From NCBI GenBank assembly GCA_040902535.1, contig JBBDXD010000022.1, positions 156,823 through 220,822 of the forward strand: a stretch of 64,000 nt of DNA, written 5' to 3'. A program made the position numbers and the translations under genes. This document shows positions 46,162 to 57,919 of this stretch, piece after piece. Positions within the stretch are counted from its first letter, which is position 1. Every line of letters begins with the position of its first letter. Below the pieces are notes generated by a model. It was not told where the DNA came from. It worked only from the letters and a program-made list of their open reading frames with translations, and made no database searches. The stretch comes from Dehalococcoidia bacterium. Its GTDB lineage: Bacteria; Chloroflexota; Dehalococcoidia; DSTF01; JACRBR01.

Positions 46162-48183
46162 ATGGCGGACCGCCGTCTCGACGAACTGGCCGTAAACACG
46201 ATCCGCACGCTCGCGATCGACGCGGTGCAGAAGGCCAATTCCGGGCACCCAGGCGCGCCGATGGGCGCCGGCCTGATGGCGTACGTGCTGTGGGACCGCT
46301 TTCTGAAGCACAATCCTGCCGACCCCAGGTGGTTCGACCGCGACAGATTCGTGCTGTCGGCGGGGCACGCTTCGATGCTGCTGTACAGCCTCTTGCACCT
46401 GACGGGGTACGGCGTTTCGCTCGACGACATCAAGAACTTCCGTCAATGGCTGAGCCCGACGGCGGGGCACCCCGAAAAGGGACTGGCGCCCGGCATCGAG
46501 ACGACGACGGGGCCTTTGGGGCAGGGGTTCGGGGCGTCGGTCGGGATGGCGATGGCTGAGCGATTCCTGGCCGCGACGTTCAACCGGCCCGGTCACGAGA
46601 TCGTCGACCACTACACGTACGTGCTAGTGAGCGACGGCGACATGATGGAAGGCATCTCCCACGAGTCGGCGTCGCTTTCCGGACACCAGCGCCTCGGCAA
46701 GCTGATCCTGCTGTACGACGCGAACGAGGTCTCGCTCGACGGTCCGACGAGCCTGTCGTTCAGCGAGGACGTCGGCAAGCGGTTCGAGGCGTACGGCTGG
46801 CACGTGCAGCAGATCGACGGGATGGACTACGACGCTGTCGATGGCGCGATTTGCGCGGCGCAGGGCGACGATCGCCCTTCGATCATCGTCGCGCAGACGC
46901 ACATCGGCTACGGCAGCCCGAACAAGCAGGACAGCAGCGCGGCGCACGGCAACCCGCTGGGCGCCGACGAGGTGAAGCTCACCAAGCGCAACTACGGCTG
47001 GCCCGAGGACCGCGAGTTTTACATCCCGGACGAGGCGCTCGCGCACTTCCGCAAGGCGCTTGAGCGCGGCGCGCAGTGGCAGCGCGATTGGGACCGGCGC
47101 TTCGAAGCGTACAGCCGCGCATTCCCCGATGAGTCGGCGACGCTCAGGCGCGCGATCACCGGAGAACTGCCTTCCGGATGGGATCAGGCGCTCCCTTCGT
47201 TCTCGGCCGCAGACAAGCCGATGGCGACGCGCGCGGCATCGGGCAACGTGCTGAACGCGATCGCGGACGCGCTGCCGCTGCTCGTCGGAGGCTCGGCCGA
47301 CCTCGCCGAATCGAACGGCACGCTGCTCAAGGACAAGCCGAACATGACCGTGGACGAACCCGGCGGGCGCAACGTCTACTACGGCGTGCGCGAGCACGCG
47401 ATGGGCGGCGCGCTCAACGGCATGGCGGCGCACGGCGGCGTCATCCCGTATGGCGGCACGTTCCTGGTGTTTTCCGACTACAATCGCCCGGCGATACGCA
47501 TCGCGGCGCTCAGCGAATTTCGGTCCATCTTCGTCTTCACGCACGATAGCGTCGGCCTCGGCGAAGACGGGCCGACGCATCAGCCGATCGAACACCTGAT
47601 GGCGCTGCGGGCGATGCCGCACCTGCAGGTCCTGCGGCCCGGCGATGCGAACGAGACGGCGTACGCGTGGAAGGCGGCGATCGAGCATCGCGGCCCGAGC
47701 GCCCTCGCGCTCTCGCGGCAGGCACTTCCCGTACTCCAAGCGACCACAAACGGGCGGGCGCAGGGCGTGCTGCGGGGTGCATACGTACTCAGCGATGCGC
47801 CTGAAGGCCGCATCGACGCGATCATCATCGCAACCGGCAGCGAGTTGTCGGTCGCGGTCGAGGCGCAGGCGCTGCTCGGGGAGCAGGGCGTACACGCGCG
47901 CGTCGTGAGCATGCCGTGCTGGGAACTCTTCGAGAAGCAGGACGAAGCGTATCGTAACGACGTGCTGCCTGCGGGTGTCCGTGCGCGCGTGTCCGTCGAG
48001 GCGGGCGAGACGCTTGGATGGCAGCGCTGGGTTGGTGACGACGGCGACATTATCGGCATCCACAACCGGTTCGGGGCGTCGGCGCCGGGCGCGACGGTGC
48101 TCAAGAACTTCGGGTTCACGGCGGAGAACGTGGCGAAGCGCGTCGGCGCGCTCGTCGAGCGGCTGAGCGGGGTGCGAGCATGA
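46162..48183 (+). CDS. tkt: Transketolase
   Basis: The 673-residue enzyme is full length. It has [21 protein letters not shown] near the start, [21 protein letters not shown] and the thiamine diphosphate motif [21 protein letters not shown], then the pyrimidine-binding domain ([38 protein letters not shown]) and a C-terminal domain. It transfers two-carbon units between sugar phosphates in the cytoplasm. It is the first gene of a seven-gene pentose phosphate operon; the stop overlaps the rpiB start by four bases. Confidence 0.96.
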   Translation: MADRRLDELAVNTIRTLAIDAVQKANSGHPGAPMGAGLMAYVLWDRFLKHNPADPRWFDRDRFVLSAGHASMLLYSLLHLTGYGVSLDDIKNFRQWLSPTAGHPEKGLAPGIETTTGPLGQGFGASVGMAMAERFLAATFNRPGHEIVDHYTYVLVSDGDMMEGISHESASLSGHQRLGKLILLYDANEVSLDGPTSLSFSEDVGKRFEAYGWHVQQIDGMDYDAVDGAICAAQGDDRPSIIVAQTHIGYGSPNKQDSSAAHGNPLGADEVKLTKRNYGWPEDREFYIPDEALAHFRKALERGAQWQRDWDRRFEAYSRAFPDESATLRRAITGELPSGWDQALPSFSAADKPMATRAASGNVLNAIADALPLLVGGSADLAESNGTLLKDKPNMTVDEPGGRNVYYGVREHAMGGALNGMAAHGGVIPYGGTFLVFSDYNRPAIRIAALSEFRSIFVFTHDSVGLGEDGPTHQPIEHLMALRAMPHLQVLRPGDANETAYAWKAAIEHRGPSALALSRQALPVLQATTNGRAQGVLRGAYVLSDAPEGRIDAIIIATGSELSVAVEAQALLGEQGVHARVVSMPCWELFEKQDEAYRNDVLPAGVRARVSVEAGETLGWQRWVGDDGDIIGIHNRFGASAPGATVLKNFGFTAENVAKRVGALVERLSGVRA

Positions 48184-48653
48184 CGCTGCGGATCGCCGTG
48201 GCCGCGGATCACGCGGGATTTCCGCTCAAGCAGCGCGTGATCGACGAGGTCAAGCGCTGCGGCGCGACGCCGCTCGACCTGGGCACGAACAGCGCCGAGC
48301 CTGTGGATTATCCGGACTTCGCGGAAGCGGTGGGGCGGGCGATCCAGCAGGGGAATGCTGACCGCGGTATCGTGATCTGCGGCAGTGGCGTCGGCGCGGC
48401 GATCGCGGCGAGTAAGATGATCGGCATCCGCTCCAGCGTCTGCCACGATACGTACTCGGCGCACCAGGGCGTCGAGCACGACAATATGAACGTGTTGTCG
48501 ATCGGAGCGCGCATCATCGGTCCCGAACTGGTCGCCGAAGTCGTGCGGGCGTTCGTCGCAGCGGAGTTCTCCGGCGATGAGCGGCATGTGCGGCGGCTGG
48601 AGAAGGTGATGGCGATGGAGGCGGGCGGCATCGGAGCGAAGGAGAAGGTGTAA
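48180..48653 (+). CDS. rpiB: Ribose 5-phosphate isomerase B
   Basis: The 157-residue protein opens [21 protein letters not shown], continues [49 protein letters not shown] with the catalytic Cys in VICGSGVG, then [16 protein letters not shown], the standard RpiB/LacAB layout. It interconverts ribulose 5-phosphate and ribose 5-phosphate. It overlaps tkt by four bases and tal by one, so it is translationally coupled to both. Confidence 0.95.
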   Translation: MTLRIAVAADHAGFPLKQRVIDEVKRCGATPLDLGTNSAEPVDYPDFAEAVGRAIQQGNADRGIVICGSGVGAAIAASKMIGIRSSVCHDTYSAHQGVEHDNMNVLSIGARIIGPELVAEVVRAFVAAEFSGDERHVRRLEKVMAMEAGGIGAKEKV

Positions 48654-49801
48654 TGGCGAATGCGGTACGCGAACTCTACGACAAGCAACGGCAGGCGCCG
48701 TGGCTCGACTTTATTCGGCGGAACATGCTCAATGACGGCGGTCTGCGGAGATACGTCGAAGAGGACGGGATCCGCGGCGTTACCGCCAACCCGACGATCT
48801 TCGAGAAGGCGATCGGCGCTGCCGACGACTACGACGAGCAGATCGCGCAGTTGGTGCGCGAGGGCGTCAAGCCCGAGGAGATGTTCGAGCACGTCGCGGT
48901 GACGGACATCTCGCACGCGGCGGACATCCTGCGGCCGGTATACGACTCTTCGGGCGGCTCCGATGGCTTCGTGAGCATCGAGGTGTCGCCGGACAAGGCG
49001 TTCCAGACGCAGGCCACGATCGAGGAAGTCGAACGCTGGTGGCGGCTCATCGACCGGCCGAACCTGATGGTGAAGATCCCGGCCACCGACGAAGGGCTGC
49101 CGGCGATCGAGCAGTGCATCGCGGACGGCGTGAACATCAATATCACGCTGATCTTCGCGATCGAGTTTCATGAGCGGGTGATGGAAGCGTACGTGCGCGG
49201 GCTCGAGCGGCGCATCGAAGAGGGCCAGGACGTGCGCGACTCGAACTCCGTCGCAAGCTTCTTCGTCAGCCGCGTCGACACCGCCGTCGACAAGCTGCTC
49301 GATGCGAAGATTGAAGCTGCGACGAGCGAGGCGGAGCGCGAGAAGCTGCGCTCGCTGCTGGGCAAAGGGGCGGTGGCGAACGCGAAGGTAGCCTATCGCA
49401 AGTTCCAGGGCGTCTTCGGCTCCGAGCGCTTCAAGAAGCTCCAGGCGAAGGGCGCGAAGGTGCAGCGGCCGCTGTGGGCGAGCACCGGCACAAAGAACGC
49501 CGCGTACAGCGACATCCTGTACGTGCAAGAGCTGATCGGGCCCGACACGGTGAACACGATGCCGCCGCAAACGATCGATGCGTTCCGCGACCACGGGGTC
49601 GTCCGGCGCACTGTCGACGAGCGCTACGAGGACGCCGAGCGCGTGCTTGCGGACCTGGCGGAGGTTAACATTTCCATAAAGGACGTGACCGATCAACTCC
49701 AGCAGGAAGGCGTGGAATCGTTCTCGACGTCGTTCCGCGGGATCAGTGAGACCACGGCGCGGAAGGCCGCAGAGATTGCCCGGAAGGTGAGCGCGGCGTG
49801 A
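48653..49801 (+). CDS. tal: Transaldolase
   Basis: The 382-residue protein has WLDFIRRNMLNDGGLRRYV, GVTANPTIFEKAIG and the Schiff-base lysine region RPNLMVKIPATDEGLPAIEQ, followed by GVNINITLIFAIEFHERVMEAY and RPLWASTGTKNAAYSDILYV. The length and segments fit the longer transaldolase subfamily found in Actinobacteria, Cyanobacteria and Chloroflexota. It transfers a dihydroxyacetone unit between sugar phosphates. It overlaps pgi by four bases; in some relatives tal and pgi are fused into one chain. Confidence 0.95.
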   Translation: MANAVRELYDKQRQAPWLDFIRRNMLNDGGLRRYVEEDGIRGVTANPTIFEKAIGAADDYDEQIAQLVREGVKPEEMFEHVAVTDISHAADILRPVYDSSGGSDGFVSIEVSPDKAFQTQATIEEVERWWRLIDRPNLMVKIPATDEGLPAIEQCIADGVNINITLIFAIEFHERVMEAYVRGLERRIEEGQDVRDSNSVASFFVSRVDTAVDKLLDAKIEAATSEAEREKLRSLLGKGAVANAKVAYRKFQGVFGSERFKKLQAKGAKVQRPLWASTGTKNAAYSDILYVQELIGPDTVNTMPPQTIDAFRDHGVVRRTVDERYEDAERVLADLAEVNISIKDVTDQLQQEGVESFSTSFRGISETTARKAAEIARKVSAA

Positions 49802-51501
49802 AGTTCGAGCTCGGCCGCCATGGAGAAGCGGTCGAGCGGCGCATCCAACAACTGGTCAGCGAAGGCGCCGCCGCCCGAATCTGGCGCCGCGATGCGGCGT
49901 TCTGGGGCGGCGATCCCGCACGCGCCGCGTCGGTCGCGAACCGGCTCGGTTGGCTCGATGTGGCGCGAGACATGCACGAGCGCGTCGAGACGATCGAGCG
50001 GTTTGCCGCGGAAGTCCGTGACGCTGGCTTCACATCGGCGGTACTGCTCGGGATGGGCGGCAGTTCGTTGGCGCCCGAGGTGCTGCGTCAGAGCGTCGAG
50101 CGCGACGAGACGTATCCGACGCTGCACGTGCTCGACACGACGGACCCGGCGTCGATCCTTGCCGTCCACTCGCAGGTCGATCTGGCGGGGACGCTGTTCT
50201 TCGTCTCGTCGAAGTCGGGCGGGACGATCGAACCGAACGTGCTCTTCGCGTATTTCTACGAGCAGGTCCGCGCTGCGCTGACTGATGGAACGCCGGGCGC
50301 CAACTTCGTCGCGATCACCGACGAAGGCTCGCCGCTCGCCGAGGTGGCGCGCACGAATGAGTTTCGCCGAATCTTCGCGAACCCTTCGGACATTGGCGGC
50401 CGCTACTCGGCGCTGTCGTACTTCGGCCTGGTGCCCGCTGCCGCGTCGGGCATCGACGTCCGGCGCTTGCTCGAGCGCGCACTGGCCGCCATGGACGAAG
50501 CGCGCGTGGATGACAGTGCCGCGCTTCGTCTCGGCGCCATGCTCGGCGAATTCGCCCGTGAGGGGCGGGACAAGGCGACGTTCCTTGTGTCGCCGGAGAT
50601 CGCCTCGTTCGGGCTGTGGCTCGAGCAGTTGATCGCCGAGAGCACGGGCAAAGAGGGTGCGGGCATCCTGCCCGTTGCCGGCGAGCCTGGGGGGTCGCCG
50701 CTGAAGTACGGCGACGACCGCGTGTTCATCGAATTGCGGTTCGAGGGCGGCTACGACGCCGAGGTCGATGCGCTCACGGGCGCGTTGATCGCCGAAGGCT
50801 TTCCGGTCGCCGTCATCGAGTTGGAGGACGGCTACGACCTTGCATCGGAGATGTTTCGGTGGGAGTTCGCCGTCGCGGTCGCCGGACAGGTGCTGGGCAT
50901 CAACCCGTTCGATGAGCCAAACGTGCAGGAATCGAAGGACAACACGACGCGCGGGCTGGCGGAGTTCGCATCACGCGGGACGCTCGACGTCGCAGGCATC
51001 GACGGCGGATCGCCGATGGCGCTGACGCCCGGCCGCGAACCCGACCGCGATGTGCTGCACGCCTTGCAATCGCTCCTCGCGCGCATCGGCGAGCGGGATT
51101 ACTTCGCCATCACGGCGTATCTGCAACAGACGCCGGGATCCGACGAGGTCTTCGCAGACATGCGGACGGTGGTGCGCGATGCGCTCGGCTGCGCGACGAC
51201 GCTCGGCTACGGGCCGCGCTTCCTGCATTCCACCGGTCAGCTTCACAAGGGCGGGCCGCCGGCCGGCGTCTTCCTGGAGGTGACGGCCACCGACGTTCGA
51301 GACATCGAGGTGCCGGGGAAGGAGTACACGTTCGGACAGCTCAAACGAGCACAGGCGATCGGCGATTTCGAATCGCTGGTGGCGCACGGGCGGCCGGTGC
51401 TTCGAGTACATCTGGGGACTGACATCGATGCGGGGCTCGCGACGCTACGGACGGCCGTCCGAACCGCGCTGCGGCAGCCGGCAGCAGGCGGACGGAGGTA
51501 G
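49798..51501 (+). CDS. pgi: Glucose-6-phosphate isomerase
   Basis: The 567-residue protein has SIS-type sugar-phosphate domains: VLLGMGGSSLAPEVL, FVSSKSGGTIEPNVLFAYF, GRYSALSYFGLVPAA and later NPFDEPNVQESKD and ATTLGYGPRFLHSTGQLHKGG. It is the PGI half that in other species is fused to transaldolase (bifunctional Tal-Pgi); here it is a separate GTG-started frame overlapping tal by four bases. It interconverts glucose 6-phosphate and fructose 6-phosphate, recycling carbon into the oxidative branch. Confidence 0.9.
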   Translation: MKFELGRHGEAVERRIQQLVSEGAAARIWRRDAAFWGGDPARAASVANRLGWLDVARDMHERVETIERFAAEVRDAGFTSAVLLGMGGSSLAPEVLRQSVERDETYPTLHVLDTTDPASILAVHSQVDLAGTLFFVSSKSGGTIEPNVLFAYFYEQVRAALTDGTPGANFVAITDEGSPLAEVARTNEFRRIFANPSDIGGRYSALSYFGLVPAAASGIDVRRLLERALAAMDEARVDDSAALRLGAMLGEFAREGRDKATFLVSPEIASFGLWLEQLIAESTGKEGAGILPVAGEPGGSPLKYGDDRVFIELRFEGGYDAEVDALTGALIAEGFPVAVIELEDGYDLASEMFRWEFAVAVAGQVLGINPFDEPNVQESKDNTTRGLAEFASRGTLDVAGIDGGSPMALTPGREPDRDVLHALQSLLARIGERDYFAITAYLQQTPGSDEVFADMRTVVRDALGCATTLGYGPRFLHSTGQLHKGGPPAGVFLEVTATDVRDIEVPGKEYTFGQLKRAQAIGDFESLVAHGRPVLRVHLGTDIDAGLATLRTAVRTALRQPAAGGRR

Positions 51502-51504
51502 CGC

Positions 51505-53953
<2,449 letters not shown>

Positions 53954-53957
<4 letters not shown>

Positions 53958-55033
53958 AACCGATCGAGCGGCTCGAGGTGCGGCCGATCGACGTCGATCC
54001 GGCGGCGATCGAGGACGAGTTTTCGCGCGTCTGGCGTGACGCGTCCGGTTCGGGCTACGACGAATCGAGCGTGCGGCTGCGCGTGCTCAACCTTGTCGCG
54101 ATCGGCGGCGCGGATAAGGACGCCGAGCGCTTCGAGAGTGTCATGCAGGTCGTCCCGCGCAAGCACCCCTGTCGCGGCATCCTGGCGCTGACATCGGACG
54201 CGCGGCGTTCGGTGGACGCCACGATCTCAGCGCACTGCTTCCGCGAAGGCGGTTCCGTCGAGATCTGCTCGGAGGAGGTCGTGCTCACCGCGGGAAGCGC
54301 GCAACAGCGCGAACTGGCGTCGGCGGTGCTGGCGCTGCTCGTACCGGAGATCCCCGTCGCCGCGTGGCTCCTCGGGCGCGCCGAGATGACGTCGTATCTC
54401 ACGTCGGAAGTGATCGAGGCCGCGGACGTGCTCCTGGCAGACTCCGGTGAAGGAGATCCGGGTGCAAACATACGCGCGCAGTTTGATCTGCGTGAGAAGC
54501 ACGATGCCCGCATGTTTGACCTGGCATGGGGCCGCTCAGAGACCTGGCGCGAACTGACCGCGCAGTTCTTCGATGGCGATGACCGGCTGCAACAGCTCGA
54601 GCGCATCAAGGCGATCGAGATCCGCGGCTATCGCGGGCGCGCCTCCGCCGCGCCGATGCTGCTGGCGGGGTGGCTGGTCTCGCGCCTCGGATATTCACTC
54701 GCCGATCTGGACGGCGACGAAGAGGCACTCCGTGCGACGCTGTACGACGGCTCGCGCGGCGTCACGCTCAGCGTCGCTCCGGGCTGGGCGCCCGACGTGA
54801 TGAGCGGGCTGCGCATCATCACCGACTCTGCGCGGTTCGAGCTGCAAGGCCACGAGCTGAGCCGCCATCTGCATGTCATCGAGCAATGGGGCGCGCACGA
54901 GGAGATGCGGCGCGCCGTCGATCATCCTGCGCTCGACGACGCGGCGCTGGTGATGCTCGGCCTGGACGGCAGCCCTGATCCGGAGATAAGCGTCGAAGCG
55001 GCGGCGGCCGCGCTGGCGCTCCTCGGCGGATAG
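53954..55033 (+). CDS. opcA: Glucose-6-phosphate dehydrogenase assembly protein OpcA
   Basis: The 359-residue protein fits OpcA: LRVLNLVAIGG, VMQVVPRKHPCRGILALTSD, EEVVLTAGSAQQRELASAVLALLVPEIPVAAWLLGR, FDLAWGRSETWRELTAQFFDG and RGYRGRASAAPMLLAGWLVSRLGY. OpcA is needed for full activity of Zwf in cyanobacteria and actinobacteria. The GTG at 53954 overlaps the zwf stop by four bases, matching other junctions; a GTG at 53942 is possible. Its stop abuts that of the convergent alpha/beta hydrolase. Confidence 0.9.
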
Positions 55034-55891
55034 CTACTCGTCGCGCAAGAAACCCCAGATGATGGTCATGAACTTGTCGAGCTGGTCGTGGTGTACCCAG
55101 TGGCCGGCGTCCATCACCAACTCCGTCTGGTAGTCGTGGAACGCGGACGCTTTGCCGTCGGCCTCGGGGTCGGACGCCCAGCTTTCCGAGCCGCGGATCA
55201 GGAGCACGGGGCACGTGATCTGGTTCCAGATCTCGCGCGCTTCGGCGATGTTGAACTCGTAGGGAGAGTGCAGCCGGACGTAGTTATCGAACTTCCAGCT
55301 CAATGTGCCGTCATCGTTCTGGCGTGCGCCGTGGATCGTGAGGTGCCGTGCCATGTCTTCGGTGAGGTGCGGATTTTCTTCGAGCATGCGTTTGACGGCG
55401 TCATCGGTGGACGCGTAGCGGCGAGGCTTGCGCAGATCGAACTCCTTCATGTGGCCGATCCAGTGGCGCATGCGCTGGGAAGCGGGCGTCGGCTCGCGCA
55501 CGGGCGGCCCCAGGCCCTCGATCGCAACGACGCGCTTTACGGAGTCCGGGAAGACGCCGGCGTACTCGAGCGCGACGGCGCCGCCGAGCGAGTGGCCGAT
55601 CACGGTGAGCGGGTCGCGGTCGATCTCCCGCGCGAGCATGGCGATGTCCAGGACGAACTCCGGCAGGCTGTACTGTCCGCCGACGGCCCAGGCGCTGTCC
55701 CCGTGACCGCGCAGGTCGGCGGCGTACACGCAGTAGCGGTCCTTGAGCTGGACGGCGACCTGGTCCCAGGTGCGGGCGTGGTCGCGGTTGCCATGAATGA
55801 GCAACAGCGGCGGATTCGCCTCGTCGCCCCAGACGGCGTAGTGCAGCTTGAGGCGCTGAGACCAGTAATATCGCGACTGCGGTCCGGACAA
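55034..55891 (-). CDS. Alpha/beta hydrolase
   Basis: The 285-residue protein has the oxyanion region LLLIHGNRDHARTWDQV, the nucleophile elbow TVIGHSLGGAVALEYAG (Ser), an acid in VLLIRGSESWASDPE and His in VMDAGHWVHHDQL, the complete catalytic triad of the fold. Substrates in this broad family include esters, lactones and epoxides; here unknown. The TTG start at 55891 has GGGGAAG upstream. It is separated from the dpp-like operon by a terminator, so it is a separate unit. Confidence 0.85.
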   Translation of the reverse strand: MSGPQSRYYWSQRLKLHYAVWGDEANPPLLLIHGNRDHARTWDQVAVQLKDRYCVYAADLRGHGDSAWAVGGQYSLPEFVLDIAMLAREIDRDPLTVIGHSLGGAVALEYAGVFPDSVKRVVAIEGLGPPVREPTPASQRMRHWIGHMKEFDLRKPRRYASTDDAVKRMLEENPHLTEDMARHLTIHGARQNDDGTLSWKFDNYVRLHSPYEFNIAEAREIWNQITCPVLLIRGSESWASDPEADGKASAFHDYQTELVMDAGHWVHHDQLDKFMTIIWGFLRDE

Positions 55892-55995
55892 GGCACTTCC
55901 CCTTCGATACGCGGCAACGCTACGTGAGCGCCGGTATCACGGTCAATGCTGACCGCGAGTTCTCGAATGGCGATTCATGTGAGCGATGCCAAGAA

Positions 55996-56020
55996 GAAGG
56001 CCCGCGCATCGCGGGCCTTC
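55996..56020 (-). terminator. Rho-independent terminator of the peptide ABC operon
   Basis: A perfect 11-bp stem (GAAGGCCCGCG and its inverse) with a three-base loop, followed on the minus strand by TTCTTCTTGG. It lies about 20 bases after the last permease gene. Confidence 0.75.
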
Positions 56021-56041
56021 GTGATCGTGTGCGGTGTGTGG

Positions 56042-56953
56042 CTAGCGGCTGCCACGCAGGCGCGGGTCGGCGATATCGCGGATGGCATCGCCCAGGAGGT
56101 TGAAGCCGAGCACGGTGAGCGTGATCGCCGCGCCGGGGAAGATCGCCGCCGGCAGGTGGTACGGCACGGTCTGCCGCGCGCGGTTGACGTCCTGTCCCCA
56201 CGAAGCAGAGCTTGGAATGCCGAGCCCGAGGAACGACAGCGCGGCCTCCGCGAGGATGATCGCGCCCAACAGCGTCGTCATCACGATGATGCCGAGCGCG
56301 ACGACGTTCGGCAGGATGTGCCGCAGCAACACGCGAGGCGCCGATGCGCCGCAGGCGCGAGCCGCCTCGACATACTGGTTGTTTTTCTCCGATAAGACGG
56401 TGCCGCGTACGACGCGCGTGACGCCCGGTATGACGGCCAGCATCAGCGCGAAGACGATCGTCGTGAACGACGGGCCGAGCGCCTGCGTGATGATCAACAG
56501 GAGCAGGAGCGCCGGGAACGCGATCGCCGCGTCGACCGTGCGCTGGATGAATGAGTCCGTGAAGCCGCCGAGATAGCCGGAAACGATGCCAAGAAGGATG
56601 CCGATCGAGCCGCCACCGAGCACCGAGATGAATGCCACGGACAGCGAGATGCGACTTCCCCAGACAATGCGGCTGAAGATGTCGCGCCCGGAGCGGTCCG
56701 TCCCGAACCAGTTGCTCGATGAAATAGGGTCGTTGACGCCGCCGGCGTTGATATCAGTAGCGGAGTACGGCGCGATGAACGGCGCGAACAGGGCCGCGAC
56801 GGCGAACGCCAGGATGATAATCAGGCCCGCCGTGCCGAGCGGGTTCTGGCGGGCGAGGGTAGCCAGCTTGCGGAGGCGCTTGCCGATCGTCGGGCCGGCC
56901 AATCCGCGGTCGGTAAAGACGGCGGGAGAAGGGATCGCGGTCTCTTGGGACAC
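56042..56953 (-). CDS. Dipeptide/oligopeptide-type ABC transporter permease, DppC-like
   Basis: The 303-residue protein has the OppC_N region (LRKLATLARQNPLGTAGLIIIL) and about six membrane helices, the ISSSNWFGTDRSGRDIFSRIVWGSR segment typical of DppC, and the EAA loop EAARACGASAPRVLLRHILPNVV. With the DppB-like partner it forms the channel of a peptide, nickel or sugar importer. It starts with GTG preceded by AAGGAG, 12 bases after the upstream permease gene. No ATPase genes (DppD/F) are in the window. Confidence 0.9.
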   Translation of the reverse strand: MSQETAIPSPAVFTDRGLAGPTIGKRLRKLATLARQNPLGTAGLIIILAFAVAALFAPFIAPYSATDINAGGVNDPISSSNWFGTDRSGRDIFSRIVWGSRISLSVAFISVLGGGSIGILLGIVSGYLGGFTDSFIQRTVDAAIAFPALLLLLIITQALGPSFTTIVFALMLAVIPGVTRVVRGTVLSEKNNQYVEAARACGASAPRVLLRHILPNVVALGIIVMTTLLGAIILAEAALSFLGLGIPSSASWGQDVNRARQTVPYHLPAAIFPGAAITLTVLGFNLLGDAIRDIADPRLRGSR

Positions 56954-56965
56954 GGCCTCTGCTCC

Positions 56966-57916
56966 TTACGAATACCGGATGCGGGGATCAAGCCAGGCGT
57001 AGCTGATGTCGACGACCAAGTTCAGCACGACGACGGTGACGCCGGCATAGAGCGTCATGGTCTGGACGACGGGAAAGTCCTTGCGGAAGAGCGACTCAAA
57101 CGTGAACAGCCCCAACCCCGGCAGGGCGAAGATCTGCTCGACGATGATCGCGCCGCCGAGCAACCCCGAGACTTGCAGGCCAAGCACCGTCACCACCGGG
57201 ATCAGCGAGTTCTTGAGTCCGTGGCGGACGATCGTCGTGCGTTCGCGGAGGCCCTTGGCGCGGGCGGTACGCATGTAATCCTGGCGCAGCACTTCGAGCA
57301 GGGATGAGCGGGTGAGGCGCATGACGCCTGCGGCGGAGCCGATCGCCAGCACCGCCGCAGGCGGAAGGAACTGCTTGAGGTTGCCGATTGGGTCTTCAGT
57401 GAGCGGAACGTGCTTCCCGAGTGGCGGCGCGTACCCCCACCACTCGAGCGGCAAGATCAGGACAAGCGTCGCGACCCAGAACGCGGGTACCGCCAGGCCG
57501 AAGATCGCCGTCACGCGTACGACGTAGTCCATCGCGGAGTTCTTCCAGATCGCCGATATCACTCCGGCGGGTATTCCTACGACCACGGTGATGATCAGCG
57601 TGAGGACCACCAGTTCGAGCGTGATCGGGAACCGGTTGACGATCGACTCGGAGACCGGCCGGAAGTTGACGATCGATGTCCCGAGGTCGCCCGTCAACAC
57701 GCCGCCGAGCCAATCCCAGTACTGCTGGTAGTAGGGATCGTTCAGGCCCAGGCGCTCACGCTCCGCAGCGATACCCGCCGCGGTGCAGTTCAATCCGCAC
57801 CTGAGTTCCGCCGCGTCGCTGCCCGGCACGATGCGCAACAGGAAGAACACCGTGACGGAGAGCACGAAGAGGATCAGGACGCCGATCAATAACCGCCGCA
57901 GAATGTACGTTTGCAT
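56966..57916 (-). CDS. Dipeptide/oligopeptide-type ABC transporter permease, DppB-like
   Basis: The 316-residue protein has the DppB N-terminal helix MQTYILRRLLIGVLILFVLSVTVFFLLRIVPGD-type segment, GLNDPYYQQYWDWLGGVLTGDLGTS, and EAA-like LRQDYMRTARAKGLRERTTIVRHGLKNSL. It pairs with the DppC-like permease. Its start is three bases after the substrate-binding protein gene, so the three are one operon. Confidence 0.9.
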   Translation of the reverse strand: MQTYILRRLLIGVLILFVLSVTVFFLLRIVPGSDAAELRCGLNCTAAGIAAERERLGLNDPYYQQYWDWLGGVLTGDLGTSIVNFRPVSESIVNRFPITLELVVLTLIITVVVGIPAGVISAIWKNSAMDYVVRVTAIFGLAVPAFWVATLVLILPLEWWGYAPPLGKHVPLTEDPIGNLKQFLPPAAVLAIGSAAGVMRLTRSSLLEVLRQDYMRTARAKGLRERTTIVRHGLKNSLIPVVTVLGLQVSGLLGGAIIVEQIFALPGLGLFTFESLFRKDFPVVQTMTLYAGVTVVVLNLVVDISYAWLDPRIRYS

Positions 57917-57919
57917 AGG

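Noticed and set aside
46001..46195. A 64-codon frame in the tkt leader as a possible regulatory peptide
   Set aside because: It overlaps the tkt coding start in another frame, contains the -10 element and shows no amino-acid codon cluster.
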